Part shown: positions 48,516-58,703 of the stretch, piece after piece | Position numbering within the stretch: position 1 is the stretch's first letter | How the letters are laid out: the number at the start of each line of letters is the position of its first letter | Source: Picosynechococcus sp. PCC 7002 | GTDB taxonomy: Bacteria; Cyanobacteriota; Cyanobacteriia; Cyanobacteriales; MRBY01 | Length of the DNA: 64,000 nt | Assembly (NCBI RefSeq): GCF_963860125.1 | Contig: NZ_CAWLFA010000001.1 | Location: forward strand, 2,542,001-2,606,000 | Direction of reading: 5' to 3' | Translations under genes and position numbers: made by a program | The notes under the pieces: model-generated | Database searches by the model: none | The model's input: the letters and a program-made list of their open reading frames with translations, nothing else | What the model was told of the DNA's origin: nothing

Positions 48516-51500
48516 ATGCCTCGCCGCGACGATATCAAAAAAATTCTAATCCTTGGTTCTGGCCCCATTGTGATTGGACAAGCCTGTGAGTTTGACTACT
48601 CCGGCACCCAATCCTGTAAGGCGTTGCGGGAGGAAGGCTATGAAGTGGTCTTGGTCAACTCCAACCCAGCCACGATTATGACGGATCCAGAGACCGCCGA
48701 TCGCACCTACGTTGAGCCAATCACCCCCGAAATTGTCGCTAAAGTCATCGAAAAAGAACGGCCCGATGCCCTGCTCCCCACCATGGGCGGCCAAACGGCC
48801 TTAAACACAGCGGTTTCCCTGGCGAAGAACGGCACCCTCGAAAAATTCAACGTCGAGTTGATCGGTGCGAAATTAGAAGCGATTGAGATGGCCGAGGATC
48901 GCAACCTCTTTAAAGAAGCCATGGCCCGGATCGGTGTCCCCGTTTGTCCTTCCGGCATTGCCAGCACGATGGAAGAAGCACGGGAAGTCGCCATCGAAAT
49001 CGGTAGTTACCCCCTCATTATTCGGCCAGCCTTCACCATGGGCGGTAGTGGCGGCGGCATCGCCTATAACCAAGAAGAATACGAAAAAATCTGCAAGTCC
49101 GGTTTAGAAGCCTCCCCCGTATCCCAGATTCTCGTAGAAAAATCCCTCCTCGGTTGGAAAGAATACGAACTGGAGGTGATGCGGGATCTCGCCGATAACG
49201 TCGTGATTATTTGCTCCATTGAAAATATTGACCCGATGGGGGTACACACCGGTGACTCGATTACCGTGGCCCCGGCCCAAACTTTGACCGATAAGGAATA
49301 TCAGCGGTTGCGAGACTACTCCCTGAAAATTATTCGTGAAATTGGTGTCGAAACGGGTGGCTCGAACATTCAGTTTTCGGTGAACCCCCTCAACGGCGAA
49401 GTGATTGTCATCGAGATGAACCCCCGCGTGTCCCGTTCTTCTGCCCTGGCTTCGAAGGCAACGGGCTTCCCGATCGCCAAATTTGCAGCGAAGTTGGCGG
49501 TGGGCTACACCCTCGATGAAATTCCGAACGACATCACGAAGCAAACTCCCGCTTCCTTTGAACCGACCATTGACTATGTGGTCACGAAAATTCCCCGTTT
49601 TGCCTTTGAAAAATTCCCCGGTTCAGAACCGATTCTCACCACCCAAATGAAATCCGTGGGCGAAGCGATGGCGATCGGGCGCACCTTCCAAGAGTCTTTC
49701 CAAAAGGCGTTACGCTCCCTTGAAACGGGACGGTATGGTTTTGGCTGCGCTCCGCAAAGCGGCTCCGGAGGAGAACGCCAGGAAACATTACCCAGCCTGA
49801 GCCACATTTCGACGAGCTTACGGACACCGAATCCCGACCGGATTTTCACCATTTATCAGGCGTTGAAATTGGGGATGACCGTCGAAGAAATTCATGATTT
49901 GACGGCGATTGATATCTGGTTCCTCGACAAAATGGCAGAATTGCTGGTCACGGAACGCTTTATGAAACAGACCCCTCTGACGGAAATTTCGGCGGCGGAT
50001 ATGCGGGTGATTAAGCAACAGGGGTTCAGCGATCGCCAAATTGCCTACGCCACCAAAACCAACGAAGATGCCGTGCGCGCCTACCGCAAATCCATTGGTG
50101 TCTTACCCGTGTATAAACTCGTGGACACCTGTGCGGCAGAATTTGAAGCCTTTACGCCCTACTACTACTCCACCTACGACGGCACCGAATCGGAAGTTGA
50201 ACCCAGCGATCGCCCCAAAGCGATGATCCTCGGCGGTGGCCCCAACCGCATTGGCCAGGGAATTGAATTCGACTATTGTTGCTGCCATGCGGCGTTCTCC
50301 CTCAGCGATGCGGGCTACGAAACGATCATGGTCAACTCCAACCCCGAAACCGTTTCCACGGACTACGACACCAGCGATCGCCTGTATTTTGAACCCCTCA
50401 CCAAAGAGGACGTTTTAAACATTATCGAAGCCGAAAACCCCGCAGGCGTAATCATCCAATTCGGCGGCCAAACCCCGTTAAAATTAGCCGTCCCCCTCGA
50501 CAATTACCTCAACGCAGGTGATTGTCCCGTTGATACCAAAATTTGGGGCACCCAGCCCGATGCGATCGACACCGCCGAAGACCGGGAGCGCTTTGAAAAA
50601 ATCCTCCACGACCTTGAAATTCTCCAACCCGCCAACGGCATTGCCCGCGACTACAAAGAAGCCCAAAAGATTGCCAATCGCGTCGGTTATCCGGTAGTCG
50701 TGCGTCCCTCCTACGTGCTTGGCGGACGGGCAATGGAGATTGTCTATTCCGACGAAGAACTCGACCACTACATGAAATACGCCGTTCAGGTCGAACCCGA
50801 TCACCCGATCCTCGTCGATAAATTCCTCGAAAACGCCATCGAAGTCGATGTGGATGCCCTCTGTGATCACACCGGAAAAGTGGTTATTGGCGGCATTATG
50901 GAACACATCGAAGAAGCTGGGATCCATTCCGGCGACTCTGCTTGCTCAATCCCCCACACTTCTCTCCCCGATGAAGTCCTTAGTACAATCCGTGAATGGA
51001 CGGTGAAATTAGCCCAAACCCTTAAGGTTGTCGGCTTGATGAATATTCAGTATGCTGTCAAGGATAACCAAGTCTATATCCTCGAAGCGAATCCCCGCGC
51101 TTCCCGTACTGTACCTTATGTTTCTAAAGCTACTGGACGGCCCCTAGCGAAAATTGCTTCCTTGGTGATGTCCGGTAAAACCCTTGATGAATTAGGCATT
51201 GACGGTGAAATTACCCCGAAACACGTTGCTGTCAAAGAAGCCGTCTTACCCTTTAACAAATTTGAAGGCACTGACACCCTCCTCGGCCCCGAAATGCGCT
51301 CGACCGGGGAAGTGATGGGCATCGATGTTGATTTCGGTAAGGCTTTTGCTAAAGCGGAGATTGGGGCTGGGGTTGAACTGGCAACAGAAGGAACGGTCTT
51401 TGTCTCGATGAATGACCGCAATAAAGAAGCCGCCGTGCCTGTGGTTAAGGATCTCATGGAATTGGGATTCCGGATTGTAGCCACTTCTGGTACGCGTCAA

Positions 51501-51788
51501 GTGCTCCTAGAGAACGGTATTGAAGATGTGGAATTGGTATTAAAGCTCCATGAAGGGCGGCCCCATGTGGTCGATTGGATGAAAAATGGTTGGATTCAGT
51601 TCATTATCAATACCCCCTCTGGGGAAGAATCCCAAGCGGACGGGCGGATGATTCGTCGCACAGCCCTCGATTACAAATTGCCGATTATCACGACTTTGGC
51701 AGGAGCTAGAGCAACGGTGGCAGCAATTCGGTCTCTCCAAGAGCATCCCCTCGATGTGAAACCGCTCCAGGAATACATCAACGCTTAA
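48516..51788 (+). CDS. carB: Carbamoyl-phosphate synthase large subunit
   Basis: This 1090-residue enzyme makes carbamoyl phosphate for arginine and pyrimidines. Both ATP-grasp halves are complete, each opening with a [19 protein letters not shown] loop (about residues 12 and 570). A C-terminal MGS-like regulatory domain is at about 950-1080. Near residue 410 the sequence reads [19 protein letters not shown]. The eight residues in the middle look like an in-frame insert from a GC-rich palindromic element and account for a length slightly above what I remember for relatives. The CarA subunit is not in the window. Confidence 0.96.
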   Translation: MPRRDDIKKILILGSGPIVIGQACEFDYSGTQSCKALREEGYEVVLVNSNPATIMTDPETADRTYVEPITPEIVAKVIEKERPDALLPTMGGQTALNTAVSLAKNGTLEKFNVELIGAKLEAIEMAEDRNLFKEAMARIGVPVCPSGIASTMEEAREVAIEIGSYPLIIRPAFTMGGSGGGIAYNQEEYEKICKSGLEASPVSQILVEKSLLGWKEYELEVMRDLADNVVIICSIENIDPMGVHTGDSITVAPAQTLTDKEYQRLRDYSLKIIREIGVETGGSNIQFSVNPLNGEVIVIEMNPRVSRSSALASKATGFPIAKFAAKLAVGYTLDEIPNDITKQTPASFEPTIDYVVTKIPRFAFEKFPGSEPILTTQMKSVGEAMAIGRTFQESFQKALRSLETGRYGFGCAPQSGSGGERQETLPSLSHISTSLRTPNPDRIFTIYQALKLGMTVEEIHDLTAIDIWFLDKMAELLVTERFMKQTPLTEISAADMRVIKQQGFSDRQIAYATKTNEDAVRAYRKSIGVLPVYKLVDTCAAEFEAFTPYYYSTYDGTESEVEPSDRPKAMILGGGPNRIGQGIEFDYCCCHAAFSLSDAGYETIMVNSNPETVSTDYDTSDRLYFEPLTKEDVLNIIEAENPAGVIIQFGGQTPLKLAVPLDNYLNAGDCPVDTKIWGTQPDAIDTAEDRERFEKILHDLEILQPANGIARDYKEAQKIANRVGYPVVVRPSYVLGGRAMEIVYSDEELDHYMKYAVQVEPDHPILVDKFLENAIEVDVDALCDHTGKVVIGGIMEHIEEAGIHSGDSACSIPHTSLPDEVLSTIREWTVKLAQTLKVVGLMNIQYAVKDNQVYILEANPRASRTVPYVSKATGRPLAKIASLVMSGKTLDELGIDGEITPKHVAVKEAVLPFNKFEGTDTLLGPEMRSTGEVMGIDVDFGKAFAKAEIGAGVELATEGTVFVSMNDRNKEAAVPVVKDLMELGFRIVATSGTRQVLLENGIEDVELVLKLHEGRPHVVDWMKNGWIQFIINTPSGEESQADGRMIRRTALDYKLPIITTLAGARATVAAIRSLQEHPLDVKPLQEYINA
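49747..49771 (+). repeat. Small palindromic in-frame insert in carB
   Basis: These ~24 bases encode APQSGSGG and contain CCGC-AAA-GCGG and CTCCGGAG self-complementary units. The size, GC-richness and in-frame length (multiple of 3) resemble small dispersed repeats known from cyanobacteria. I cannot check for other genomic copies. Confidence 0.5.
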
Positions 51789-51809
51789 TTTTTCCAGTTC
51801 TGAATTGCG

Positions 51810-51843
51810 ATCGCCTCTCGTTCATTCAAGGGGCGATTTTTTG
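51810..51843 (+). terminator. Terminator of carB built on a HIP1 site
   Basis: ATCGCCTCT (51810-51818) pairs with AGGGGCGAT (51829-51837), with one G-U pair and a 10-base loop, followed by TTTTTT. The left arm includes half of a GCGATCGC octamer. Confidence 0.8.
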
Positions 51844-51975
51844 TCCTTCTGTTTGGAGGAATCAGCCTGTTTCTGTGGAGCGTAATTGCTGCTTTTGTGG
51901 CCCCAAAATACGAGCCTAGACTCTACACTCGATAAAATAAGCAAAAAATTCTTATCAAAATTGGAGCGATCGCCT

Positions 51976-53160
51976 GTGTTAGATGGAGAACAGCTATCCC
52001 ATATCGTGTCCCAAGCGTGCCGTCATTATCAGTTTTCTAAAGCGATTCGCCAACGGGCCTGGGTAGAAATTGACCATCAAGCGCTGGCGGCTAATATCCG
52101 TGCCCTCAAGGACATTCTCGCGCCCCAAACGGCATTGATGGCGGTGGTAAAAGCCGATGCCTACGGCCATGGTGCGGTCAAGGTCGCCGAAACGGTACTC
52201 AAGGCGGGGGCCAGTTGGTTGGCGATCGCCACCTTAGGGGAAGGGGTCGAACTGCGCGAAGCCGGGATTACTGCGCCGATCCTCGTTTTGGGGGCGACCA
52301 ATACTACCGAAGAGATTGAGGCGATCGCCCATTGGGATTTGCAACCCACCCTCTGTAACCTGTCCCAGGTGACTATTTTTAATGAAGCCCTCGCCCGATT
52401 AGGGAAAACGCTCCCTGTACACCTCAAAATCGACACCGGAATGTCCCGTCTCGGCACCCGCTGGGAGGAAGCGCTACCCTTCGTTGCGGCAGTTCATCAA
52501 GCTCCGCACCTCAACATTGCCAGCATCTACTCCCACTTTGCCACCGCTGACGACCCAGACCCCACGACGATGGATCAGCAACACCAACGCTTCCAAGCGG
52601 CGATCGCCAAACTCGAACAACAGGGAATACCGATCCCAAAACGACATATCAGTAATTCCGCTGCCACCCTCCACAGCCGCGATCTCCACTACGATCTGGT
52701 GCGTTTGGGCCTTTCTATTTACGGTGTCTATCCAGCGCCCCACCTCAGCCCCAAAGTTCACCTCAAACCCGTGCTCCAGGTCAAAGCCCGCATTACTCAA
52801 CTGAAAACTTTGCCCCCCGATACTGGCGTCAGCTACGGCCATCGCTTTATTACCGCCACAGACACAAAAACAGCAGTGGTGGGCATTGGTTACGCCGATG
52901 GTGTGCCCCGTCGCCTCTCCAATAACTTAAAAGTCTTGGTTAATGGTGCCTTTGCCCCCCAAATTGGGGCGATTACGATGGATCAACTGATGCTCGACGT
53001 TAGCCATCTTCCGGACGTCCAAGTCGGTGATGTGGTGACGCTCATTGGTACAGATCATGACCAGCAGCTAACCGTTGACCAATGGGCGAATCAATTGGGC
53101 ACGATTTCTTGGGAAATTCTCTGCGGTTTCAAGCATCGCCTGCCCCGGATTAACCTCTGA
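51976..53160 (+). CDS. alr: Alanine racemase
   Basis: This PLP enzyme of about 394 residues makes D-alanine for peptidoglycan. The PLP lysine is K59 in MAVVKADAYGHG, and the catalytic tyrosine lies in GVSYGHRF near residue 290. The RLGLSIYGVYP and MDQLMLDVS motifs are intact. The frame is open from a TTG at 51886. I chose the GTG at 51976, which has GGAG nine bases upstream and gives a length nearer the family norm. The extra 30 residues upstream look like leader sequence. Confidence 0.93.
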   Translation: MLDGEQLSHIVSQACRHYQFSKAIRQRAWVEIDHQALAANIRALKDILAPQTALMAVVKADAYGHGAVKVAETVLKAGASWLAIATLGEGVELREAGITAPILVLGATNTTEEIEAIAHWDLQPTLCNLSQVTIFNEALARLGKTLPVHLKIDTGMSRLGTRWEEALPFVAAVHQAPHLNIASIYSHFATADDPDPTTMDQQHQRFQAAIAKLEQQGIPIPKRHISNSAATLHSRDLHYDLVRLGLSIYGVYPAPHLSPKVHLKPVLQVKARITQLKTLPPDTGVSYGHRFITATDTKTAVVGIGYADGVPRRLSNNLKVLVNGAFAPQIGAITMDQLMLDVSHLPDVQVGDVVTLIGTDHDQQLTVDQWANQLGTISWEILCGFKHRLPRINL

Positions 53161-53180
53161 GATTTGCACACGCTTTCTAA

Positions 53181-54887
53181 CTATTGAGGTTGTAATTCCT
53201 CAAGGATCGTAAACCGCACATGGTTCAGGGCCAGATCTCCTAGGGAAACTTGCTCTTTTGGGACAATTTCCCCCTGGCGGTACAACTTTTCAAAGGGGAC
53301 GCCCTTCGCCATTTCTGCGTGGTACCAAGCCAGTCCCATGAAAAAGCGGGCTGGGTATGGCCCTCCCTCGCACAGATCATCGGGGTTCGATTCCATTGGC
53401 AGCCAACCATAACCCGGCAAATAAAATTCCATCCAGACATGGTTGTAATCGGGTTGGAGGGGGAGATTTCTCAGGTGGGCGTGGGCTGGACATTTGTAGC
53501 GACCCACCGTCCGGCTGGCGATGCCGTTGAGCCGAGCCAAAGCCAAGAGGACACCTAAATATTCACCGCAGGAGCCGACCCCCCGCCGGAGGGCAATATC
53601 TGGGGTGTCGATGTGGGGCTTAATGCCGTAGGAGAGATGGTCATAAACGTAGTTGCGGATGTTGTACATTTGGCGGAGCAGATTGGTTTCGCTCCCCACG
53701 GCATCGGTTGCGGCCCGCTGGATAATCTCTGTTTCCATGGCCAAATTTTCGTTATCCACCAAATATTTTGCTTGGAGTGCTTCTGGAATCGGCGCGAGGT
53801 TTTCGCAGTCCGGCGGCGTAAATTGATATTTAATGCCCCACACTTTGAGGATGGCCCGCCAGCCAAAGATATGACGATGTCGGTCATTGAGTTGGTCGAA
53901 TTTAAAGACGGCGACCTTTTGGCCTTCTTTTTCTTCAATGGTGAAGGGGAGACCGACGGGTTCGATGCTAACCACTTGCTGGCGATCGGTCTCGGCAGGG
54001 AGAGCAATTTTCCATTCGAGATCCTGCAATTCAACGGGATCGAGGGGCGATAGTTCTTCAACGTAGCTCATCTCCAGGAGAAAGCCATTGGAGAGGGCAT
54101 ATTTTGCCTCTGGATCGTAGCGGAAATAGAGGGGATGCAGAAAAGTAACGTCGCGGTATTGGAGTTCGTAGTTGGGGTCGGCGTTGGGATTATCGCGAAT
54201 GTAGGGTTCTTGGGAAGCGTAGGCGACATAAAGAATGTCTGGGCCTCCTTCCGGATTCGGGTAGAATGTCAAACCCGTGGGGGATTCAAAGGGGGTCAGT
54301 AGACTGAATTTTACTTCGCCAGTGGCCCGCTCTAGGCAATAAACGGTTTGTTCGAGGCTATCGGAAACCCAGAGATCTTCGCCGCGAATCACGAGGTTTT
54401 CAACGCCAATGCCAGGGGCATAGAGACTGGTAATGGAGCGGCCATTGGTGGCATCGTAGATAAAAATTTCGCCCCGTTTTTGGCAGGAAACATAAAGGCT
54501 ATTGCCAGAAATCGCGACGCCATTGACGGTATCGGGAAAGCGGGTAAAGAGTTCGGGATTCCATTGGCCGTCGGTCATGGCACATTTGTAGAGGCGATCG
54601 CCGCTGGTAAACCAAAGAATCTCGTTTTGGATCGCGAGGCCCGTCGCCCCAATAAAAGCTGACCAAGTGCGGGAGTTGATAATTTGTGTTGCATCGGTTT
54701 GGGGATCGATCCGCATCAAGTAGCCATTAATATTTTCAATGGCCCAAAAATAGCCGTCGTGGAATGCCACACCGTGGAGGGCATAGGTTGAAATGGGGCG
54801 AATGGTGCGGTGGTTTGTCGGGGTGGCAGTACTCAAAATCCCAATTTCCGGTCGTAGGTTGTATTCTTCACTAGGATTATCACCCAT
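53181..54887 (-). CDS. Beta-propeller plus transglutaminase-like protease protein
   Basis: This 568-residue protein has an N-terminal six-bladed NHL/SGL-like propeller (about 35-265; repeats such as LHGVAFHDGYFWAIEN and VNGVAISGNSLYVSC). A linker of beta strands follows, then a transglutaminase-like domain (about 390-530). The catalytic cysteine is in RGVGSCGEYLGVLLALAR, and the His and Asp are in YNHVWMEFYLPGYGWLPMESNPDD, so the triad is intact. No signal peptide is evident, suggesting a cytosolic or unconventionally located enzyme. Its substrate is unknown; it may cut or modify peptides. It is convergent with alr. Confidence 0.85.
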   Translation of the reverse strand: MGDNPSEEYNLRPEIGILSTATPTNHRTIRPISTYALHGVAFHDGYFWAIENINGYLMRIDPQTDATQIINSRTWSAFIGATGLAIQNEILWFTSGDRLYKCAMTDGQWNPELFTRFPDTVNGVAISGNSLYVSCQKRGEIFIYDATNGRSITSLYAPGIGVENLVIRGEDLWVSDSLEQTVYCLERATGEVKFSLLTPFESPTGLTFYPNPEGGPDILYVAYASQEPYIRDNPNADPNYELQYRDVTFLHPLYFRYDPEAKYALSNGFLLEMSYVEELSPLDPVELQDLEWKIALPAETDRQQVVSIEPVGLPFTIEEKEGQKVAVFKFDQLNDRHRHIFGWRAILKVWGIKYQFTPPDCENLAPIPEALQAKYLVDNENLAMETEIIQRAATDAVGSETNLLRQMYNIRNYVYDHLSYGIKPHIDTPDIALRRGVGSCGEYLGVLLALARLNGIASRTVGRYKCPAHAHLRNLPLQPDYNHVWMEFYLPGYGWLPMESNPDDLCEGGPYPARFFMGLAWYHAEMAKGVPFEKLYRQGEIVPKEQVSLGDLALNHVRFTILEELQPQ

Positions 54888-54974
54888 GAAACTCCTTTCG
54901 TTATCGTTTTAGTAAGGGAGATTTAGGGGGTTTTGTACAAAGATCTTGATGTTTCGTCGGAGGAGTGGGGCTGC

Positions 54975-55574
54975 ATGACACTAGATCGAGGACAGGTGAT
55001 CAGTTGGTTGCAAGACAATGTTTCGCGCGATCGCCTAGAGCATATCCTTGGAGTCGAACAAATGGCCCAAGCCTTGGCCCAACGCCACGGAACAGACCCA
55101 GACCAAGCGGCCCAGGCGGGATTATTACATGACCTCGCGAAGTTTTTTCCGCCGCCCAAATTGCTGCAAATCGCCCGACAGCACGGTTTAGAGATTGATT
55201 CGATTTGTGCCCATGTACCCCACCTCCTCCATGCAGATGTGAGTGCAATTGTGGCGCGGACAGAGTTTGGGATTCAGGATGCACAGATTCTACAGGCGAT
55301 CGCCAACCACACCCTCGGCCACCCTGGCATGGATCAATTAAGTTGCATTATTTTTGTGGCCGATGCCCTAGAACCGAATCGAGGTGATGGTAAAAAACTG
55401 CAAAAACTGCGGCAATTGAGCGAAAAAAATCTTTATCGAGCCGTGTCAGGAGTGTGTGACTATATGTTGAAACACCTCATTAAACAGCACAAAATCATCC
55501 ATCCCCGGATGATCTTGACCCGCAATTGGGCTCTACAAATTAAAGGCGATCGCACCGAGTCATCTATTACTTAA
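54975..55574 (+). CDS. yqeK: HD-domain dinucleoside tetraphosphatase, YqeK type
   Basis: This protein of about 199 residues has the HD-domain metal ligands H23 (LEHILGVEQMA), H52-D53 (LLHDLAKFF) and later HTLGHPGMDQLSCIIFVADALEPNR. These match YqeK, which hydrolyses Ap4A symmetrically and is often encoded next to rsfS. I chose the ATG at 54975, where the family-like sequence starts and AGGAGTGGGG precedes it. The frame is open to a TTG at 54933. rsfS does not follow here. Confidence 0.88.
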   Translation: MTLDRGQVISWLQDNVSRDRLEHILGVEQMAQALAQRHGTDPDQAAQAGLLHDLAKFFPPPKLLQIARQHGLEIDSICAHVPHLLHADVSAIVARTEFGIQDAQILQAIANHTLGHPGMDQLSCIIFVADALEPNRGDGKKLQKLRQLSEKNLYRAVSGVCDYMLKHLIKQHKIIHPRMILTRNWALQIKGDRTESSIT

Positions 55575-55601
55575 ACCCGGTGCTGCCGATAAAATACTTC
55601 C

Positions 55602-56126
55602 CTAGGAAATCAACGTATGATTCTCTTTTTCTTGGGGATGACGCCGAGAACGGTGCCGCTGTGAGACGACTTGCTCCGGATCAATCCCGTCAAAGGTCGG
55701 TGGCAACCAAACGCGAATCACCAACAGCGCCCCTAAAACCAACAGAAAAATACAAGCAACCAAAACCTGTGTCCAAGGCGTTTCTAAAACACCGCGTACA
55801 ATAATTTCCCGGAGCACAGAAACAATCGACACTTCCACCGCCACACCGATAGAAACCCGGTGTTCTTGGAGGTAGATAATCAGCAAACGAAACAGCTCTA
55901 CCAAAATCAGTAAAAAGAGAATATCAGAAGTAACCGTCTGAAATTGCAGAGGCGGCAACAACGAAAGCACCATCTCCCGCAGTTGCAACACCATAAAGCT
56001 AAACAGCCCAACACACAGGCCAATCACAATCAGATCTTGAACCGTTTCTAACAACCGCACAACATATTGGCTATTGAGCCAGCGGTACCAAGGGAGAGAG
56101 AAAGTTTGAGGCGTTTTCATTGGCAT
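55602..56126 (-). CDS. PsiE-family membrane protein
   Basis: This 174-residue protein has four membrane helices over about residues 25-140 and a basic cytoplasmic tail (QRHRSRRHPQ). The conserved helix-loop segment VELFRLLIIYLQEHRVSIGVAVEVSIVSVLREII is the mark of phosphate-starvation-inducible PsiE proteins. Function is unknown; the E. coli homologue is induced by phosphate limitation. It is convergent with yqeK across 27 bases. Confidence 0.85.
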   Translation of the reverse strand: MPMKTPQTFSLPWYRWLNSQYVVRLLETVQDLIVIGLCVGLFSFMVLQLREMVLSLLPPLQFQTVTSDILFLLILVELFRLLIIYLQEHRVSIGVAVEVSIVSVLREIIVRGVLETPWTQVLVACIFLLVLGALLVIRVWLPPTFDGIDPEQVVSQRHRSRRHPQEKENHTLIS

Positions 56127-56333
56127 TAAATTAATTTAAAAACTACGTTGCTGGATGAACCCGCGTCGCTTGGGCCGTGCAGCGAAATAAGGTGGAATAC
56201 GCTCTGATTGGTTTCAGCTTGACCATGGATTATCCTCGTCTTCATCATTCAGAAGTCCTGGGGCAGTTCATCATCCTAAGGAGCAAACCAAGAGTTGGAC
56301 TTTCAAGATTGGCAATTTGGCCAGCCTAGAGCG

Positions 56334-56663
56334 TTAGCAATAGCGACAAACTTCGCTCGGACATTTTTCGGCGAGGTAACAAAGGGCTCTAAATCGTAGG
56401 CCGATGACTTCTTCGTAAAGGGGATTGAGCTTACACAGTGGCGGAATTTTAAAGTGAATCAGACCCGCTAAGGAAATTTCTTGGGCAAAGGGGCACTGGG
56501 CGGGCACCAGTTGGCAAATCAATCGGGCGCGATCTGGATTACAAATCTCTAGGCCATTGAGCCATTGACGGAGAGGCTGGAACAGATCGAAAGATGTCGA
56601 GGGCAAAAACCGCAGTTGCTGATTGGGATTTTTGAGAGAGGGTCGGCGGGAAAAAAAAATCAT
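56334..56663 (-). CDS. Mo-dependent nitrogenase C-terminal domain protein
   Basis: This 109-residue protein matches the small Mo-nitro_C family of cyanobacteria. It has LRQWLNGLEICNPDRARLICQLVPAQCPF, then IPPLCKLNPLYEEVIGLRFRALCYLA and a cysteine-rich end (CPSEVCRYC). Despite the family name, such stand-alone proteins occur widely in non-fixing cyanobacteria and their role is unknown. Six or more cysteines hint at metal or cluster binding. No nif gene is near. Confidence 0.82.
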   Translation of the reverse strand: MIFFSRRPSLKNPNQQLRFLPSTSFDLFQPLRQWLNGLEICNPDRARLICQLVPAQCPFAQEISLAGLIHFKIPPLCKLNPLYEEVIGLRFRALCYLAEKCPSEVCRYC

Positions 56664-56867
56664 GGCAAGTATTTTTGGGGAAGTAGGCGAAAAACCTTGT
56701 TCTTCTACAGTCTAGTAATAAGCCCAAAGAATATAAACCCTAAAATAATATAAATCTTGTTTATGTTTAATAATGTCTGCTTAACTAAAGCCTGTATCGG
56801 GGCGTCGCAAAAAAAGTTGTTGTTTAGCTAAGTTCATGTTCCTTTAAGCCCCAGAAAAGAAGCGGTT

Positions 56868-58160
56868 ATGATGGGGGTAAGTTTCGCTTCGGTTATCCCC
56901 TTGCCCTACTCTCTCCAACCCGATCCGGTGCAATTGTTTACGCTCCCCAATGGCCTCCAGGTGGTGCATCAATATTTGCCAGGGACGCCTGTGGTGGTCA
57001 CCGATGTATGGGTTAAAGCAGGGGCGATCGCCGAACCGACAGAATGGGAAGGAATGGCCCATTTTTTAGAGCACATGATCTTTAAGGGATCGCACCAAGT
57101 CTGTCCCGGTGAGTTTGATCAAATTGTTGAAACTTGCGGTGGGCTGAGTAATGCCGCCACCAGTTACGATTACGCCCATTTCTACCTCAGTACTACGGGC
57201 GATCGCCTACCAGAAACTCTCCCTTATCTGAGCGATATTTTACGCAATGCCACCATTCCCGACGCCGAATTTATCCGGGAACGCCAGGTAGTACTCGAAG
57301 AAATTAGTATTAGCCAAGATGACCCCGACTGGCTCGCTTTCCAAGCCTTGAGCCGTCTCCTGTACGAAAATCACCCCTATGGCCGCTCGATTTTGGGCAA
57401 TGCCGAACAACTGTGTGGCTATACCCCCAACCAAATGCGCTGTTTTCACCGGACCCATTATCAACCCCAAAATTTAATCATCAGTATGGTTGGTAATATT
57501 CAAGTCGACCAGGCCCTAGATCTGATCCAAACCAACTTTAGTGATTTTCAGGTGCCTTCTGAATGTCCCCCCTTTGAGGTGGAGGCAGAACCCCCCCTGA
57601 TCGAGATTCGCCGCGATGAAATTCAAATGCCCAATGTGCAAATGGCCCGCTTAATCTTCGGTTGGCTGGGGACAGGGGTTGAGCAATTTAATGATGCGGT
57701 GGGTCTGGATCTCCTGTCAGTGATCTTGGCCGGGACAACTTCCGCTTGGCTGGTGCAAGAATTGCGGGAAAAACGTCAGTGGGTTTTGGATATTAATAGT
57801 GGTTTCTCTTTGCAACGGGACTCTAGTTTATTTACGATCCAGGCCTGGCTCGATGCAGAACATTTAGACGATGTAGAACAGGTGATTGGCGATCGCCTTG
57901 CTGATCTCCAGACCTGTTGTGTGAGCGAAGAAGAACTGCGTCGGGCGAAACGCATGCTGTGTAATGAGCACATTTTTTCGACGGAAAGCGCGAGTCAGTT
58001 GGCCGGGCTCTACGGCTATTACCAAACCCTCGGCAGCCTTGATTATGCCCACCACTATCCCCAGATGGTGGAAACCTTCACGATTGAGTCGCTCCAGCGT
58101 TTAGTGCGACAGTATCTTTCCCCGGAACACTACGGTATCGTCACTTTAACCGGTACTTAA
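56868..58160 (+). CDS. M16-family zinc peptidase
   Basis: This 430-residue processing-peptidase-like protein carries the inverted zinc motif H65-F-L-E68-H69 (GMAHFLEHMIFKG) and the downstream glutamate in RQVVLEEISISQDD. The active half is therefore complete. Both M16 domains are present, the second at about residues 235-420. In many cyanobacteria two M16 genes, one inactive, sit in tandem; here there is only one. The next gene starts immediately after its stop. Confidence 0.93.
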   Translation: MMGVSFASVIPLPYSLQPDPVQLFTLPNGLQVVHQYLPGTPVVVTDVWVKAGAIAEPTEWEGMAHFLEHMIFKGSHQVCPGEFDQIVETCGGLSNAATSYDYAHFYLSTTGDRLPETLPYLSDILRNATIPDAEFIRERQVVLEEISISQDDPDWLAFQALSRLLYENHPYGRSILGNAEQLCGYTPNQMRCFHRTHYQPQNLIISMVGNIQVDQALDLIQTNFSDFQVPSECPPFEVEAEPPLIEIRRDEIQMPNVQMARLIFGWLGTGVEQFNDAVGLDLLSVILAGTTSAWLVQELREKRQWVLDINSGFSLQRDSSLFTIQAWLDAEHLDDVEQVIGDRLADLQTCCVSEEELRRAKRMLCNEHIFSTESASQLAGLYGYYQTLGSLDYAHHYPQMVETFTIESLQRLVRQYLSPEHYGIVTLTGT

Positions 58161-58703
58161 ATGGCACAACTCGCAACGGCAGAAAACGGCTGGGTGGATA
58201 CAACTAAGGCCACCGATCCAGAGGCGATCGCCCTCGTCAAAGATTTACTCGACACGCAGATTTATTGCAGCCTCAGCACCTGTTCGCCGGTTGGCTTGCC
58301 CTGGAGTAGCCCGTTACTTTTTGTTTGGGATCAGGGTTTAAAACTCTATTGGTCATCGGCGATCGCCGCCCAACATTCCCAAAATCTTTACCAGAACCAA
58401 GGCCGGGCGATGGTCACAGTTTATGATCCTAGTCGCATTAAGGCCGCCTTTTTCGCAGGAATTGCCACAGAATTAACCGAATCGGAACTTCTACGGCAAG
58501 TTTTAAGCCGATTCGACCAGCGCGCCCAACGACCGACACCCAGGCAAGCAGCAGATTATCTTGACGACTCCCCGCGCCGAATGTACCAATTCATCGTGGA
58601 GCAAGCTTGGGTCAGTGGCGATCGCCTCTTATCCCAAGGGCAACTAATCGACACCAAAATTCAGTTAGATCTCGACTCTCTCAAGGATTATTTTTCCCCG
58701 TAA
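58161..58703 (+). CDS. Pyridoxamine-phosphate-oxidase-fold protein
   Basis: This 180-residue split-barrel flavoprotein-like protein has IYCSLSTCSPVGLPWSSPLLFVWD and LYWSSAIAAQHSQNLYQNQGRAMVTVYD, the FMN-site strands of general-stress/HugZ-like proteins. It may bind FMN, heme or F420; the substrate is unknown. Its ATG abuts the M16 stop codon, so both are surely one transcript. Its 3' end overlaps the convergent YjbQ gene by 16 bases. Confidence 0.82.
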   Translation: MAQLATAENGWVDTTKATDPEAIALVKDLLDTQIYCSLSTCSPVGLPWSSPLLFVWDQGLKLYWSSAIAAQHSQNLYQNQGRAMVTVYDPSRIKAAFFAGIATELTESELLRQVLSRFDQRAQRPTPRQAADYLDDSPRRMYQFIVEQAWVSGDRLLSQGQLIDTKIQLDLDSLKDYFSP

